Source: Burkholderiales bacterium
GTDB lineage: Bacteria; Pseudomonadota; Gammaproteobacteria; Burkholderiales; Burkholderiaceae_C
Assembly (NCBI GenBank): GCA_003963075.1
Contig: RXJV01000036.1
Location: forward strand, 81,953 to 145,952
DNA: 64,000 nucleotides
Direction of reading: 5' to 3'
The number at the start of each line of letters is the position of its first letter. Position 1 is the stretch's first letter. A program made the translations under genes and the position numbers. The notes beneath the pieces were generated by a model. That model made no database searches. It saw only the letters and a list, made by a program, of their open reading frames with translations, and was not told where the DNA came from. Of the stretch, positions 42,976 to 51,552 are shown piece after piece.

Positions 42976-44076
42976 ATGCCAGTTTCCGTTCTGCACTGTG
43001 CCTCGGCCGGCTTCGAGTCGGCCTGCCGCATCCCGGCCCTGCCCGCCTCGCACCGCAGCCACGGCCTGCACGGCCACAGTTATTTCGCCACGGTACGCAG
43101 CGCGCTGGCCGCCGGCTGGGCACCGTTTCCCGGCGGCGAGGTGGACGCGCTGCGGGCCCGCATGGCCGACACCGTGGCCCCGCTGGACCATCAGCTGCTG
43201 AACGACCACCTCTCCGAGCCCACCGACGAAAACCTCGCCCGCTGGGTGCGCGCCCACCTGGCCGCCGACGTGCCCGGCATCGTGCAGGTCGGTGTGCAGA
43301 GCACCACGCACAGCGGCGTGGACCTGGACAACGCCGGCCATGCGCATGTATGGCGGCGCTACCGCTTCCAGGCCGCGCACCAGCTGCCCAACGTCCCCGC
43401 TGGCCACCAGTGCGGGCGCATGCACGGCCATGGTTTCGAGGTCATCCTGCATGCCAACGCCGACCTGGGCGAGCGCGACCTGTCCATCGACTACGACCAC
43501 CTCGACGAGGTCTGGGCACCGCTGCACTTCGAGCTGAACTACCGCTGCCTGAACGACATCCCGGGCCTGCAGAACCCCACCAGCGAGCACCTGTCGGCCT
43601 GGCTGTGGGCGCGGCTCAAGCCGCTGCTGCCGGAGCTGAGCTGGGTGACGGTCTACGAGACCGGCTCCAGCGGCGCCAACTTCAACGGCCAGAGCTACCG
43701 GATCTGGAAGGAGATGACGCTGGACAGCGCCGTTCGGCTGCGCCATGCACCCGGCGGCCACCCGCTGGCCGGCACGCACGGCCACACCTTCACGCTGCGC
43801 CTGCACCTGGCCGCGCCGCTGGACGCGGTGATGGGCTGGACCGTGGACTTCGGCGACGTGAAGGCGTTGTTCAACCCGATCTTCAAGCGGCTGGACCACC
43901 ACCCGCTGTACGAGATTGCCAACCTGCCCGACGGCGACGCGGCCAGCGTGGCTACCTGGGTGCTGAACGAGGGCGGCGCCGTGCTGCCGCAGATCGACCG
44001 CGTGGACCTGTACGAAACGCGCGGCTGCGGCGCCATCGTGAGCCGGGCCGACTCGGAGGAGCTGATTCCGGTATGA
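42976..44076 (+). CDS. queD: 6-carboxy-tetrahydropterin synthase (QueD/PTPS), apparent three-repeat fusion
   Basis: Three HGH-containing PTPS-like repeats: HGLHGHSY..LDHQLLND; FQAAHQLPNVPAGHQCGRMHGHGF..LNDIPGLQNPTSE..VYETG; GTHGHTF..RLDHHPLYE..LYETRG. Confidence 0.85.
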   Translation: MPVSVLHCASAGFESACRIPALPASHRSHGLHGHSYFATVRSALAAGWAPFPGGEVDALRARMADTVAPLDHQLLNDHLSEPTDENLARWVRAHLAADVPGIVQVGVQSTTHSGVDLDNAGHAHVWRRYRFQAAHQLPNVPAGHQCGRMHGHGFEVILHANADLGERDLSIDYDHLDEVWAPLHFELNYRCLNDIPGLQNPTSEHLSAWLWARLKPLLPELSWVTVYETGSSGANFNGQSYRIWKEMTLDSAVRLRHAPGGHPLAGTHGHTFTLRLHLAAPLDAVMGWTVDFGDVKALFNPIFKRLDHHPLYEIANLPDGDAASVATWVLNEGGAVLPQIDRVDLYETRGCGAIVSRADSEELIPV

Positions 44077-44093
44077 CACGCGATTTGAGCGCC

Positions 44094-44160
44094 GGGCCGC
44101 CCCAAGCCAAAGCGCGATCCCCTCGGGGGATCGGCCGGCGTACCCGACGGACGAGGGGCT
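44094..44160 (+). repeat. Hairpin-forming dispersed repeat between queD and queE
   Basis: GGCCGCCCCAAGCC...CGATCCCC-TCG-GGGGATCG (perfect 8-bp stem 44115..44133)...GAGGGGCT. Confidence 0.6.
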
Positions 44161-44163
44161 GAC

Positions 44164-44796
44164 ATGTATTCGGTCAAAGAACTCTTCTACACGCTGCAAG
44201 GCGAGGGCGCCCAGGCGGGCCGGGCCGCGGTGTTCTGCCGCTTTGCCGGCTGCAACCTCTGGAGCGGCCGCGAGCAGGACCGGGCCACGGCGGTCTGCAG
44301 CTTCTGCGACACCGACTTCGTCGGCACCGACGGCGAGGGCGGCGGCAAGTTCGCCACGGCTGACGCACTGGCCGATGCCATCGTCAAGGCCTGGCCCGAC
44401 CGCGACGGCGGCCGGCGCTACGTGGTGTGCACCGGCGGTGAGCCGCTGCTGCAGCTGGACACGCCGCTGATCGACGCGCTGCACGCCCGCGGCTTCGAGG
44501 TGGCCGTGGAAACCAACGGCACCCAGCCCGCGCCGCCGGGGCTGGACTGGATCTGCGTCAGCCCCAAGGCCGACGCGCCGCTGCTGCTGACCTCGGGCCA
44601 CGAGCTGAAGCTGGTCTACCCGCAGCCGCTGGCCCAGCCGGAGCGCTTTGCCGCGCTGAACTTCCAGCACTTCTTCCTGCAGCCGATGGACTCGGTGCTG
44701 CAGCGCGAGCACACCAAGGCCGCCGTGGCCTACTGCATGGCCCACCCGCAGTGGCGGCTGTCGGTGCAGATGCACAAGGTGGTGGGGATTGCTTGA
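44164..44796 (+). CDS. queE: 7-carboxy-7-deazaguanine synthase (radical SAM)
   Basis: FYTLQGEGAQAGRAAVFCRFAGCNLW; CSFCDTDF; CTGGEPLLQLD; ETNGTQ. Confidence 0.93.
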   Translation: MYSVKELFYTLQGEGAQAGRAAVFCRFAGCNLWSGREQDRATAVCSFCDTDFVGTDGEGGGKFATADALADAIVKAWPDRDGGRRYVVCTGGEPLLQLDTPLIDALHARGFEVAVETNGTQPAPPGLDWICVSPKADAPLLLTSGHELKLVYPQPLAQPERFAALNFQHFFLQPMDSVLQREHTKAAVAYCMAHPQWRLSVQMHKVVGIA

Positions 44797-44815
44797 AGGT
44801 TTGGGCTTGAGGCGG

Positions 44816-44871
44816 CGTTAACGTGAAAGTGAGCGGACGCCGCAGGCGGTCCGCTCCAATGGCAGGTTAGA
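44816..44871 (-). repeat. attC-like (integron recombination site-like) hairpin
   Basis: Minus strand TCTAACCTGCCATTGGAGCGGACCGCCTGCGGCGTCCGCTCACTTTCACGTTAACG: TAAC...GTTA ends, long imperfect palindrome with one unpaired base; overlaps the stop codon of the minus-strand ORF. Confidence 0.5.
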
Positions 44872-45283
44872 GCGCATGTTGCTGCGCCCCTTGAACGATG
44901 GTCCTGAAGTGCTCAGGCAGCCTTTCGACATAGAACCACCCAATCTTGCCGAAGGCGTCGAGTTCGAGCTGAATGAGACCTGTGCCCACAGGAACTTGCA
45001 CACGCTCGAAATCACGGACCTCAAGTAGCTTGCGCTCCTCGTACGTAAGGCGCGGCACAGGGTAGGCAAGAAAGGAAAACGACGCTGGAGAGCCGGAGAC
45101 GATTTGAGGAGGCAGAACGACCCTCGCCAATTCAATGGCCAAGTCCAAGCGCCCGATAGCTTGGCACCCTGTTGTAGCAGCACGGGCAAATGCCGGACAA
45201 ACGTCAGCAAGAAGCGGCCGGTCGACGATCCACGGATCTTCCATGTGCTCTAGCGTGTTCTGGAGCGACACCCTTTGCTCCAT
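44867..45283 (-). CDS. Hypothetical protein, possible integron cassette gene
   Basis: MEQRVSLQNTLEHMEDPWIVDRPLLADVCPAF...; less GC-biased composition than neighbours; stop embedded in attC-like element. Confidence 0.55.
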   Translation of the reverse strand: MEQRVSLQNTLEHMEDPWIVDRPLLADVCPAFARAATTGCQAIGRLDLAIELARVVLPPQIVSGSPASFSFLAYPVPRLTYEERKLLEVRDFERVQVPVGTGLIQLELDAFGKIGWFYVERLPEHFRTIVQGAQQHAL

Positions 45284-45404
45284 AAAAAAGTGCAGGGCGT
45301 TGCAAGTGGTTGATCCCGCACGACTATGCCAACAAAACATCGACAAAAGCAGCAGCGCATGGCACCGGATTGAGGATGCCTTCTGCCGGGTGGGCTGCGT
45401 TCCT

Positions 45405-46124
45405 TCAGCAACCAATCTCCACCGCCTGCAGCACCCGCCCGTCCGTCGCGTCCACCGCCACCGCCATCCAGTGGCTGGCATGACCCGCCTCGCCGGCCTG
45501 CACCGGCACCGCCCAGGCTGCGCGCCCACCACCCTCCCAGGCGGGAAGCCTCACGTACTCACGCACCACGCGGTCGTGGTTCAGCGTCTCGCCACGGTTC
45601 TCGCCCGCCTTGACGCGGCTTTGGTGGCCGTCTTCCAGCCGCGCCCACCAGACCTGGATGCGGGCCGGCGCGCCAGCCAGCGCTTCGGCGCTCAACTGCA
45701 GCTCGCCGCCCGACGGGCGGGCCCAGGACAGCCGCACCCGCGCCGGCTCGCTGGACGCAGCCGGCAGGCTGGCGCCGCGCCAGTCGCGCCCATTGACGAC
45801 GATCTGCGGTGTGTAGGCATAGCGCGAGCCGTTGACGCCGACGCCCTGCTTCTGGCGCTCGGTGTAGGCGGGGCTGGCGAAGCGGTCGGGCCAGCCGAGG
45901 CCGTTCCAGTAGTCCACATGGAAGGCCGCTGCGATGAGGCCGGGCTGGCCCTTGAGGTTGCTGAGCCAGCGGTCGGCTGGCGGGCAGGAGGAGCAGCCCT
46001 CGGAGGTGTAGAGCTCGACGACGCGGGGCACGGTGGCTCCGCTGTGCGCCTGGGCGGCGGGGCAGGTCTGGGCATCTGCGGCGGGCAGGGCCAGGACGAT
46101 CAGGGTGGGCAGCAGCAGCTTCAT
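45405..46124 (-). CDS. DUF1223 (thioredoxin-like) protein
   Basis: VVELYTSEGCSSCPPADRWLSNL...AAFHVDYWNGLGWPDRFASPAYTERQ..YTPQIVVNGRD. Confidence 0.9.
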   Translation of the reverse strand: MKLLLPTLIVLALPAADAQTCPAAQAHSGATVPRVVELYTSEGCSSCPPADRWLSNLKGQPGLIAAAFHVDYWNGLGWPDRFASPAYTERQKQGVGVNGSRYAYTPQIVVNGRDWRGASLPAASSEPARVRLSWARPSGGELQLSAEALAGAPARIQVWWARLEDGHQSRVKAGENRGETLNHDRVVREYVRLPAWEGGGRAAWAVPVQAGEAGHASHWMAVAVDATDGRVLQAVEIGC

Positions 46125-46168
46125 GCCCCTGTGTCGTGCAAAGCGGACCAACCTGACAGCGGGCCACG

Positions 46169-46191
46169 AAAAAGGGAGCCCTTGGGCTCCC
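46169..46191 (-). terminator. Intrinsic terminator downstream of ompW
   Basis: Minus strand GGGAGCCC-AA-GGGCTCCC followed by TTTTT. Confidence 0.75.
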
Positions 46192-46215
46192 TCCGGACGG
46201 ACGCTCAGGCCAGCT

Positions 46216-46369
46216 CATGCCGGCTGGCTTGCAGGCCAACCGGCTTTCGCCAAGCTTCGAGCTGGTGGCCGACGGTAGTCTCGGTCCTGGCCCATGCCGG
46301 CTGGCCTGCATGCCAGCCGGCCTTCGCCAGGCGTCGAACAGGCCGCAGGGCCTGTTCTCGGTCCTGGCT
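46216..46369 (-). repeat. Two-copy 77-bp tandem repeat with hairpins in ompW 3'UTR
   Basis: Copies 46216..46292 and 46293..46369; copy 2 has perfect stems GCCGGCTGGC/GCCAGCCGGC and AACAGGCC/GGCCTGTT. Confidence 0.7.
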
Positions 46370-47046
46370 CAGAACCGGTAGCCGACGCCGAACTTGATGG
46401 ACACGGGGTCCAGCGTGGTTTCGATGGTTTGGCCGGTCGACAGGCTGCCGGTGGTCTTGATGAAGGTCTTGGTGACCGACAGGCTGGCGGACCAGTCCTT
46501 GGTCAGGTTGTAGGCACCACCGAACTCGAGGGTGGCACCGAGACGGCTCTTCATCGACAGCGTCGTGGGGTTGCTGGGCGTGCCGCCGGTGATGCCCGAC
46601 AGCACTGCGGTGGCCTTGGGCTTGTAGAAGTAGCCATAGGTCAGGCCGGCCCCGAAGAAGGGGCGGAAGCTGCTGCTCGCCTCGCCGAAGCGGTACTGGG
46701 CCAACAGCGTGGCAGGCAAGGACTTGACGGTACCCAGCTTGCCGACGCCCTGGATAGCCCCGGCGCCGACAACGTCGTGCGTGAACGGGGCCGAGATCGG
46801 CAGGTCAATGCTGATGTTGTCGGTCCAGTAATAGGTGATGCCGCCGACGAAGGATGTGGCCTTGTTCACATCGATCTTGGTGCCCGGCAGGCTGGGCGCG
46901 GTGAGGTCGGCGCTATCGACCTTGGGCGTGATCTGGGCCGCACCGCCATAAACGACGATGCTGCCGGCGGATTGGGCTTGGGCGCCACCGATCGCAAAGA
47001 GGGTGGTCAGGGCGGCGGCCGCACCGAGGAGGAGTTTGGTTTTCAT
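46369..47046 (-). CDS. OmpW-family outer membrane protein
   Basis: Signal peptide; FRPFFGAGLTYGYFY; terminal GVGYRF. Confidence 0.9.
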   Translation of the reverse strand: MKTKLLLGAAAALTTLFAIGGAQAQSAGSIVVYGGAAQITPKVDSADLTAPSLPGTKIDVNKATSFVGGITYYWTDNISIDLPISAPFTHDVVGAGAIQGVGKLGTVKSLPATLLAQYRFGEASSSFRPFFGAGLTYGYFYKPKATAVLSGITGGTPSNPTTLSMKSRLGATLEFGGAYNLTKDWSASLSVTKTFIKTTGSLSTGQTIETTLDPVSIKFGVGYRF

Positions 47047-47075
47047 GGGATGTCTCCTTGAGGTCAGTGCCTGGC

Positions 47076-48263
47076 TTACAGCCAGCCCTTGTTGGACAAG
47101 GCCTTGCCAATGAGCTGCTGCGTCAGCTGGTGGCCATAGAGGGTCGGGTGGAAGCTGTCGGAAAAGGCGTAGCTCTTCCACCAGTCAGCACCACCGGTTG
47201 CGCCGGAGGGCGGTGCAGCCGACAGCGCTGCCGATGTGCAGGTCGGGAAGGTGTAGGTCGGCAGGCCATCGCTGCCCGTGCCGGTGATGGGGCAGGCGGG
47301 CGTGGAGACGTTCTGCAGGCCGTACTGGTTGGTCGAGCCCGCCGGAATAGGCGCCAAGACCTGGTCCTGGAAGGCCTTGTAGAAGTCGATCACGATGACG
47401 TTGTCGTTGCCCGCGAACTTGGTGGCCAGTTCGGTGTTGAAGGCGGTCATCCAGGCCTGGAAAAGGCTCTGAGACTGTGCGCGAGCCGTGGCGCCAGCCG
47501 TGCCGCCGCCATAGGCCTTCGCGATGCCGTCCAGCACCATCTGGAAGCGCGGCGTGTAAGTGATGTCGGGAATGTTCATCACGACCACACGCGTTGCGCC
47601 CTTGTCGAGCACGCTGGCCTTGATGGAGGCGTAGAACTTGTCCGCCAGCGCGGTCATGTAGGCGGCGCCAATCTGGCCGGTGGTGGTGGCGCCACCGGCA
47701 AGTGCCGTGCCGATCTGGGTCGGGGTCAGCAGGGTGCCGAGTAAGGCGGCATAGCTGGCGGCGCTGTCCGTAGGCGCCTTGAGGTAGGCACCCACGAGGT
47801 CAGCCGCGTCATTGCCGCCACCGTCGATGATGACAAGGTCGGCCGCTGTGTAGCTCCCCAGCGAGGCATAGGTGGCCATCTGGGTGCCGATGTTCAGTGG
47901 GTTGGCCGGGCTCGCGCCAGTGCCGGTGTAGGTGATGCGCCCGCCGCCGATGGCGAAGTTGGTGCAGCCACTCTTGGCCGTGTTGGCGGCAAATGTCGTG
48001 CCGGTGAAGGTGTAAAAGTTGCAGAGCGTCTGGCCATAGGCCGCTGCGACGCGTTCGACGTAGATCGGGTTGTTGGCGTCCTGGATCGTGAACTTGTAGC
48101 CGAAAGTACCGCTGTCCTGGAGGCTGTCGCCGAAGACCTTGACCGAGGAAATGCTGACCTTGGGCGTCGTATCTGCCGTACTGCCGCCGCCGCAACCAGC
48201 CACCATCAGGCTGGCCAACAACGCCGCGGTCGCCGCGGCTGTCCGGGTGAGGAAGGGTTTCAT
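47076..48263 (-). CDS. SGNH/GDSL-family hydrolase, lipoprotein
   Basis: Lipobox LMVAGC; KVFGDSLQDSGTFG; VIIDGGGNDAADL; FSDSFHPTLYGH. Confidence 0.87.
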   Translation of the reverse strand: MKPFLTRTAAATAALLASLMVAGCGGGSTADTTPKVSISSVKVFGDSLQDSGTFGYKFTIQDANNPIYVERVAAAYGQTLCNFYTFTGTTFAANTAKSGCTNFAIGGGRITYTGTGASPANPLNIGTQMATYASLGSYTAADLVIIDGGGNDAADLVGAYLKAPTDSAASYAALLGTLLTPTQIGTALAGGATTTGQIGAAYMTALADKFYASIKASVLDKGATRVVVMNIPDITYTPRFQMVLDGIAKAYGGGTAGATARAQSQSLFQAWMTAFNTELATKFAGNDNVIVIDFYKAFQDQVLAPIPAGSTNQYGLQNVSTPACPITGTGSDGLPTYTFPTCTSAALSAAPPSGATGGADWWKSYAFSDSFHPTLYGHQLTQQLIGKALSNKGWL

Positions 48264-48633
48264 CGTTGTCTCCTGGGCGACACCGCTGCTGCGGCACTTT
48301 CAAATTAGGGATGGCAACTCTAGCCCCAGCGCTCCGTGTGACTGTTTTTTTTAAACGCCAAAGATGTAAAGAAGAACCCTGAGTGATGGGCTTGAGCAAG
48401 TCTGTGGATGCCGGCAGGACAAGTCCGCAGATATCCACAGACCAAGGCCAGTCGGGGAAGTTGTTCCCAAACGCGAACGCGGCCATCCGGGGCTGGACCC
48501 ACATGCTTGTGCGTCTTGCAAACGCTGGTGGCAGCAGAGTTTTTTTGCCTTGTCCACAGCGCGGGCCGGCCCCTACTACGACCACCAGTTTCAAATCTTG
48601 AAGACAGTCTTGAATACCAAGGACACTGCCGGC

Positions 48634-48948
48634 ATGGATGTCCATGCCCTGCAACTGCGCCTGCGCCGCTTCGCCGCCGAGCGCGGCTGGCAGCCTTACC
48701 AAACCCCCAAGAACCTCGCGATGGCGATGACGGTCGAAGCGGCCGAGCTGCTGGAGATCTTCCAGTGGCTGACCGCCGAGCAGTCGCTGCAGCTCAGCGA
48801 CGATCAGCGCCGTCATCTGGGCGAGGAGCTGGCCGATGTGCTGCTCTACCTGGTGCAGATTGCCGACCATGGCGGCGTCGACCTGGAAGCCGCCGTCGAG
48901 CGCAAGCTGGCTTTGAATGCGATCAAGTACCCGCCCCAGGCGTCTTGA
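48634..48948 (+). CDS. MazG-like nucleotide pyrophosphohydrolase
   Basis: MTVEAAELLEIFQW...EELADVLLYLVQIADH. Confidence 0.88.
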   Translation: MDVHALQLRLRRFAAERGWQPYQTPKNLAMAMTVEAAELLEIFQWLTAEQSLQLSDDQRRHLGEELADVLLYLVQIADHGGVDLEAAVERKLALNAIKYPPQAS

Positions 48949-49601
48949 TGGAGACGATTGCCGTCATCGACTTCGAGACCACGGGCCTCGGGCCGAACCA
49001 GGGTGGCCGAGCGACCGAGATCGCGGCCGTGCTGGTGCGCGGCGGTCAGGTGGTGGACCGTTTCGCCAGCCTGATGAAAACCGGGGCCTGGGTGCCGCCA
49101 CAGATTGAGGCCTTGACCGGCATCAGCAACGCGATGCTGGCCGCCGCGCCGGAGGCGGCCGGCGTGATGCAGGAGCTGGCCCGCTTCACACGCGGCTGCC
49201 CGCTGGTGGCGCATAACGCGAGCTTTGACCGGGGTTTCTGGCAGGCCGAGATGCAGCGTGCCGGCCTGGCGCCCGATCCGGCCCATGAGTTCGCCTGCAC
49301 CGTGCTGCTGACCCGCCGGCTCTGGCCCGAAGCCACCAGCCATTCGCTCGGCGAACAGGTGCGTTTTCATGGGTTGAGCTATGGTGGGCGGGCCCACCGC
49401 GCGCTGGCCGACGCGCTGGTGACGGCGGAGCTGCTGCTGAAGGTGCAGTCCGAGCTCGCACGCCGCTTCGCGCTGGACCTCGGCGATCAGCCGGTCGACC
49501 ACGCGCTGCTGGCCATGCTGCAGCGCACGCCGGTGCGCTGGCTCAGGCGCGGCCTGGTCGAGCACCTGAGGGCGCGGCGGGCGCGTCAGCCACTGGCTTG
49601 A
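48948..49601 (+). CDS. 3'-5' exonuclease, DnaQ-like
   Basis: AVIDFETTGL, LVAHNASFDRGFW, HRALADALVTAELL; overlaps previous stop (TGATG). Confidence 0.9.
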   Translation: METIAVIDFETTGLGPNQGGRATEIAAVLVRGGQVVDRFASLMKTGAWVPPQIEALTGISNAMLAAAPEAAGVMQELARFTRGCPLVAHNASFDRGFWQAEMQRAGLAPDPAHEFACTVLLTRRLWPEATSHSLGEQVRFHGLSYGGRAHRALADALVTAELLLKVQSELARRFALDLGDQPVDHALLAMLQRTPVRWLRRGLVEHLRARRARQPLA

Positions 49602-49694
49602 GCGCAGGAAAAAATTCTGTCAAGGGGCTGCCGATCGGGCCTGGACAAGGACAATCTCGCCCTTTCGTGCCCCGTGTTGCTCAAGAAGAATTCC

Positions 49695-50213
49695 ATGTCC
49701 GTGATCCAGGTTCGCCCCGCCACCCTGCGCGATGCCAAGGCCATCGCCGAGATCCATGTCGCCTCCAGCCAGGATGCCTACAAGGCTCTGCTGCCGGCCG
49801 CCGCGCTGGATGCGATGTCGGTGCAAAAGCGCCAGGCCTTCTGGCGCGAGGCCATCGACCTGTGCGAGCCGCAGGTGATCGTGGCCCATCTGGACAACAA
49901 GATCATGGGCTTTGCCGGCTTCGACCGTTCGCGCGACAAGGGCACGCCGGCCACGACTGGCGAAGTCTGGGCGCTGTTTGCCGACCCGGTGCACTGGGAC
50001 AAGGGCGTCGGCCTGGCGCTGTGGGATGCCACGCGCGACGGCCTGCAGGAAGAAGGCTGCACCAAGGCCACGCTGTGGTGCTATCTGCGCAACGAGCGCG
50101 CGCTGCGCTTCTTCGAACTGGCCGGCTTCAAGCGCGAGATGGGCAGTGCCCGCACGACCGAGGTTGGCGGCCAGCGCGTCGAAGAGATCCGGCTGTTCCG
50201 TTCGCTGGTCTGA
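49695..50213 (+). CDS. GNAT-family N-acetyltransferase
   Basis: IQVRPATLRDAKAIAEIHVASSQDAYKALLP...RNERALRFFELAGFKRE. Confidence 0.9.
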   Translation: MSVIQVRPATLRDAKAIAEIHVASSQDAYKALLPAAALDAMSVQKRQAFWREAIDLCEPQVIVAHLDNKIMGFAGFDRSRDKGTPATTGEVWALFADPVHWDKGVGLALWDATRDGLQEEGCTKATLWCYLRNERALRFFELAGFKREMGSARTTEVGGQRVEEIRLFRSLV

Positions 50214-50254
50214 GTTCGCGCATGCCGTTCCGGCGCTGACCGGGACACAAAAAA

Positions 50255-50272
50255 AGCGCCCCGCGGGGCGCT
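50255..50272. terminator. Bidirectional intrinsic terminator
   Basis: Perfect palindrome AGCGCCCCGCGGGGCGCT flanked by an A run and TTTG, between convergent genes. Confidence 0.75.
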
Positions 50273-50294
50273 TTGCTGTTCAGGCCAAGCAGCT

Positions 50295-51455
50295 TCAGCC
50301 GCGACGGCGACGCGCCATGAAGGCCACGGCCAGCAGGCCGGACAGCATCAGCGCATAGGTCTGGGGCTCGGGGATGGGCGCCAGGGCCACACCACGGAAA
50401 GCCGTGTTGTTGGCTGCCGTGGCGAGGGTCGTCAGGCTGCCAGAGAGCGTGCTGGTTGCGGCGCCAACATCGGTGAAGCCGTAGAGCACACCACCGCCCG
50501 TGGGGCCGCTGCCGCCGCCGCCAACGGCGAACAGCGAGACGCTGCCGTTCGCATTGACGGAACCAGTGAGTCCGCGCAGCGTGGCTGCGCTGCCGACCGT
50601 GCCCTTCAAGCTCCAGGTCGTGCCGTTGAAGCTGTATTTCTGCAGGCCGCCATTGCCATTGAGACCATCGTCAGCGACGTACAGCGTGTCCAAACCCGCG
50701 ACGTTGGGGTTCAGGTCGGCCATGAAGAAGGCGTAGGGGCTCGACGCGTTGGTACCTGTGGGCAGACCCGGCAGAGCGTTCATCACATTGCCGGAGTTCG
50801 TCGGCGTGCCCGCGCCGATGGTGGCGTAGTGCAAGCCGTTGCCGGAGCTGTTGCCGACATAGATTTGACCGTTGAAGATTTCCAACTGACGGTTGTTCGT
50901 CACTGTGCTGGAGACGACTGTGCCGTTGCCGGTGCTGCCCACTGTGGTCGCCACGACGCCCGTCGTCGCGCCAGCCACCCACAGCTGGTTGCCATCAGTG
51001 CTGACAGCGCTGCGGATGTTGTTTTTGTCGAAGTTGTTACCCAGTCCGGTCGTGGTGTTCACGCTGCCATTGGCACCAACGACGCCGACGACGCGGGTGA
51101 CGCTGGCGGCCGTGCTGCTGGCCACGCCCGCCGTACCGACAGCGGCGTTGTACCCGGTCAGCACCAGGGACTTGCCGTCAGCGGACAGCGTCATCAGGCC
51201 CTCGGACGTGGCCGTGCCGCTGGCGGTCAGCGCAAAGCTTGCGCCGTTGGCCAGCGTGGGCAGGGCGATGCTCTGCACCAGGGTGCCGTTGGTGGTGTAT
51301 TCGTCGATGAAGACGGCCGTGGCGGCGCTGCTGAGGCTGCTGCCGCCGGTGCCAACGCGGTAGATCGCGATGTCGCCAGCCTTGAAAGCGGCAGCCTGCG
51401 CGGACGGTGCCAGGGCCGCGGCGCCGAGAGCCAGCGCGATAACGGTCTTGTTCAT
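50295..51455 (-). CDS. PEP-CTERM sorting-domain protein
   Basis: Signal peptide; C-terminus PEPQTYALMLSGLLAVAFMARRRRG. Confidence 0.9.
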   Translation of the reverse strand: MNKTVIALALGAAALAPSAQAAAFKAGDIAIYRVGTGGSSLSSAATAVFIDEYTTNGTLVQSIALPTLANGASFALTASGTATSEGLMTLSADGKSLVLTGYNAAVGTAGVASSTAASVTRVVGVVGANGSVNTTTGLGNNFDKNNIRSAVSTDGNQLWVAGATTGVVATTVGSTGNGTVVSSTVTNNRQLEIFNGQIYVGNSSGNGLHYATIGAGTPTNSGNVMNALPGLPTGTNASSPYAFFMADLNPNVAGLDTLYVADDGLNGNGGLQKYSFNGTTWSLKGTVGSAATLRGLTGSVNANGSVSLFAVGGGGSGPTGGGVLYGFTDVGAATSTLSGSLTTLATAANNTAFRGVALAPIPEPQTYALMLSGLLAVAFMARRRRG

Positions 51456-51552
51456 GGGTTGCTCCTTGGGCGACGGGCGCACTGTCCGGCCTGGCAGTGA
51501 AGGCGGCATGACAGCCTGATCCGGACGGATCCCCCCCAAGTGAGGGGGTCCT

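Noticed and set aside
42618-44162. 514-aa plus-strand ORF overlapping queD
   Set aside because: Shifted frame, Arg/Pro/Ala-rich and without motifs.
41551-44775. 1074-aa minus-strand ORF
   Set aside because: Only its C-terminal 450 aa (MFS transporter) is real; the upstream extension is antisense to queD and queE.
44818-45210. 130-aa minus-strand ORF ending LPLERTACGVRSLSR
   Set aside because: Overlaps the better-supported 44867..45283 ORF; its tail is read-through translation of the attC-like hairpin.
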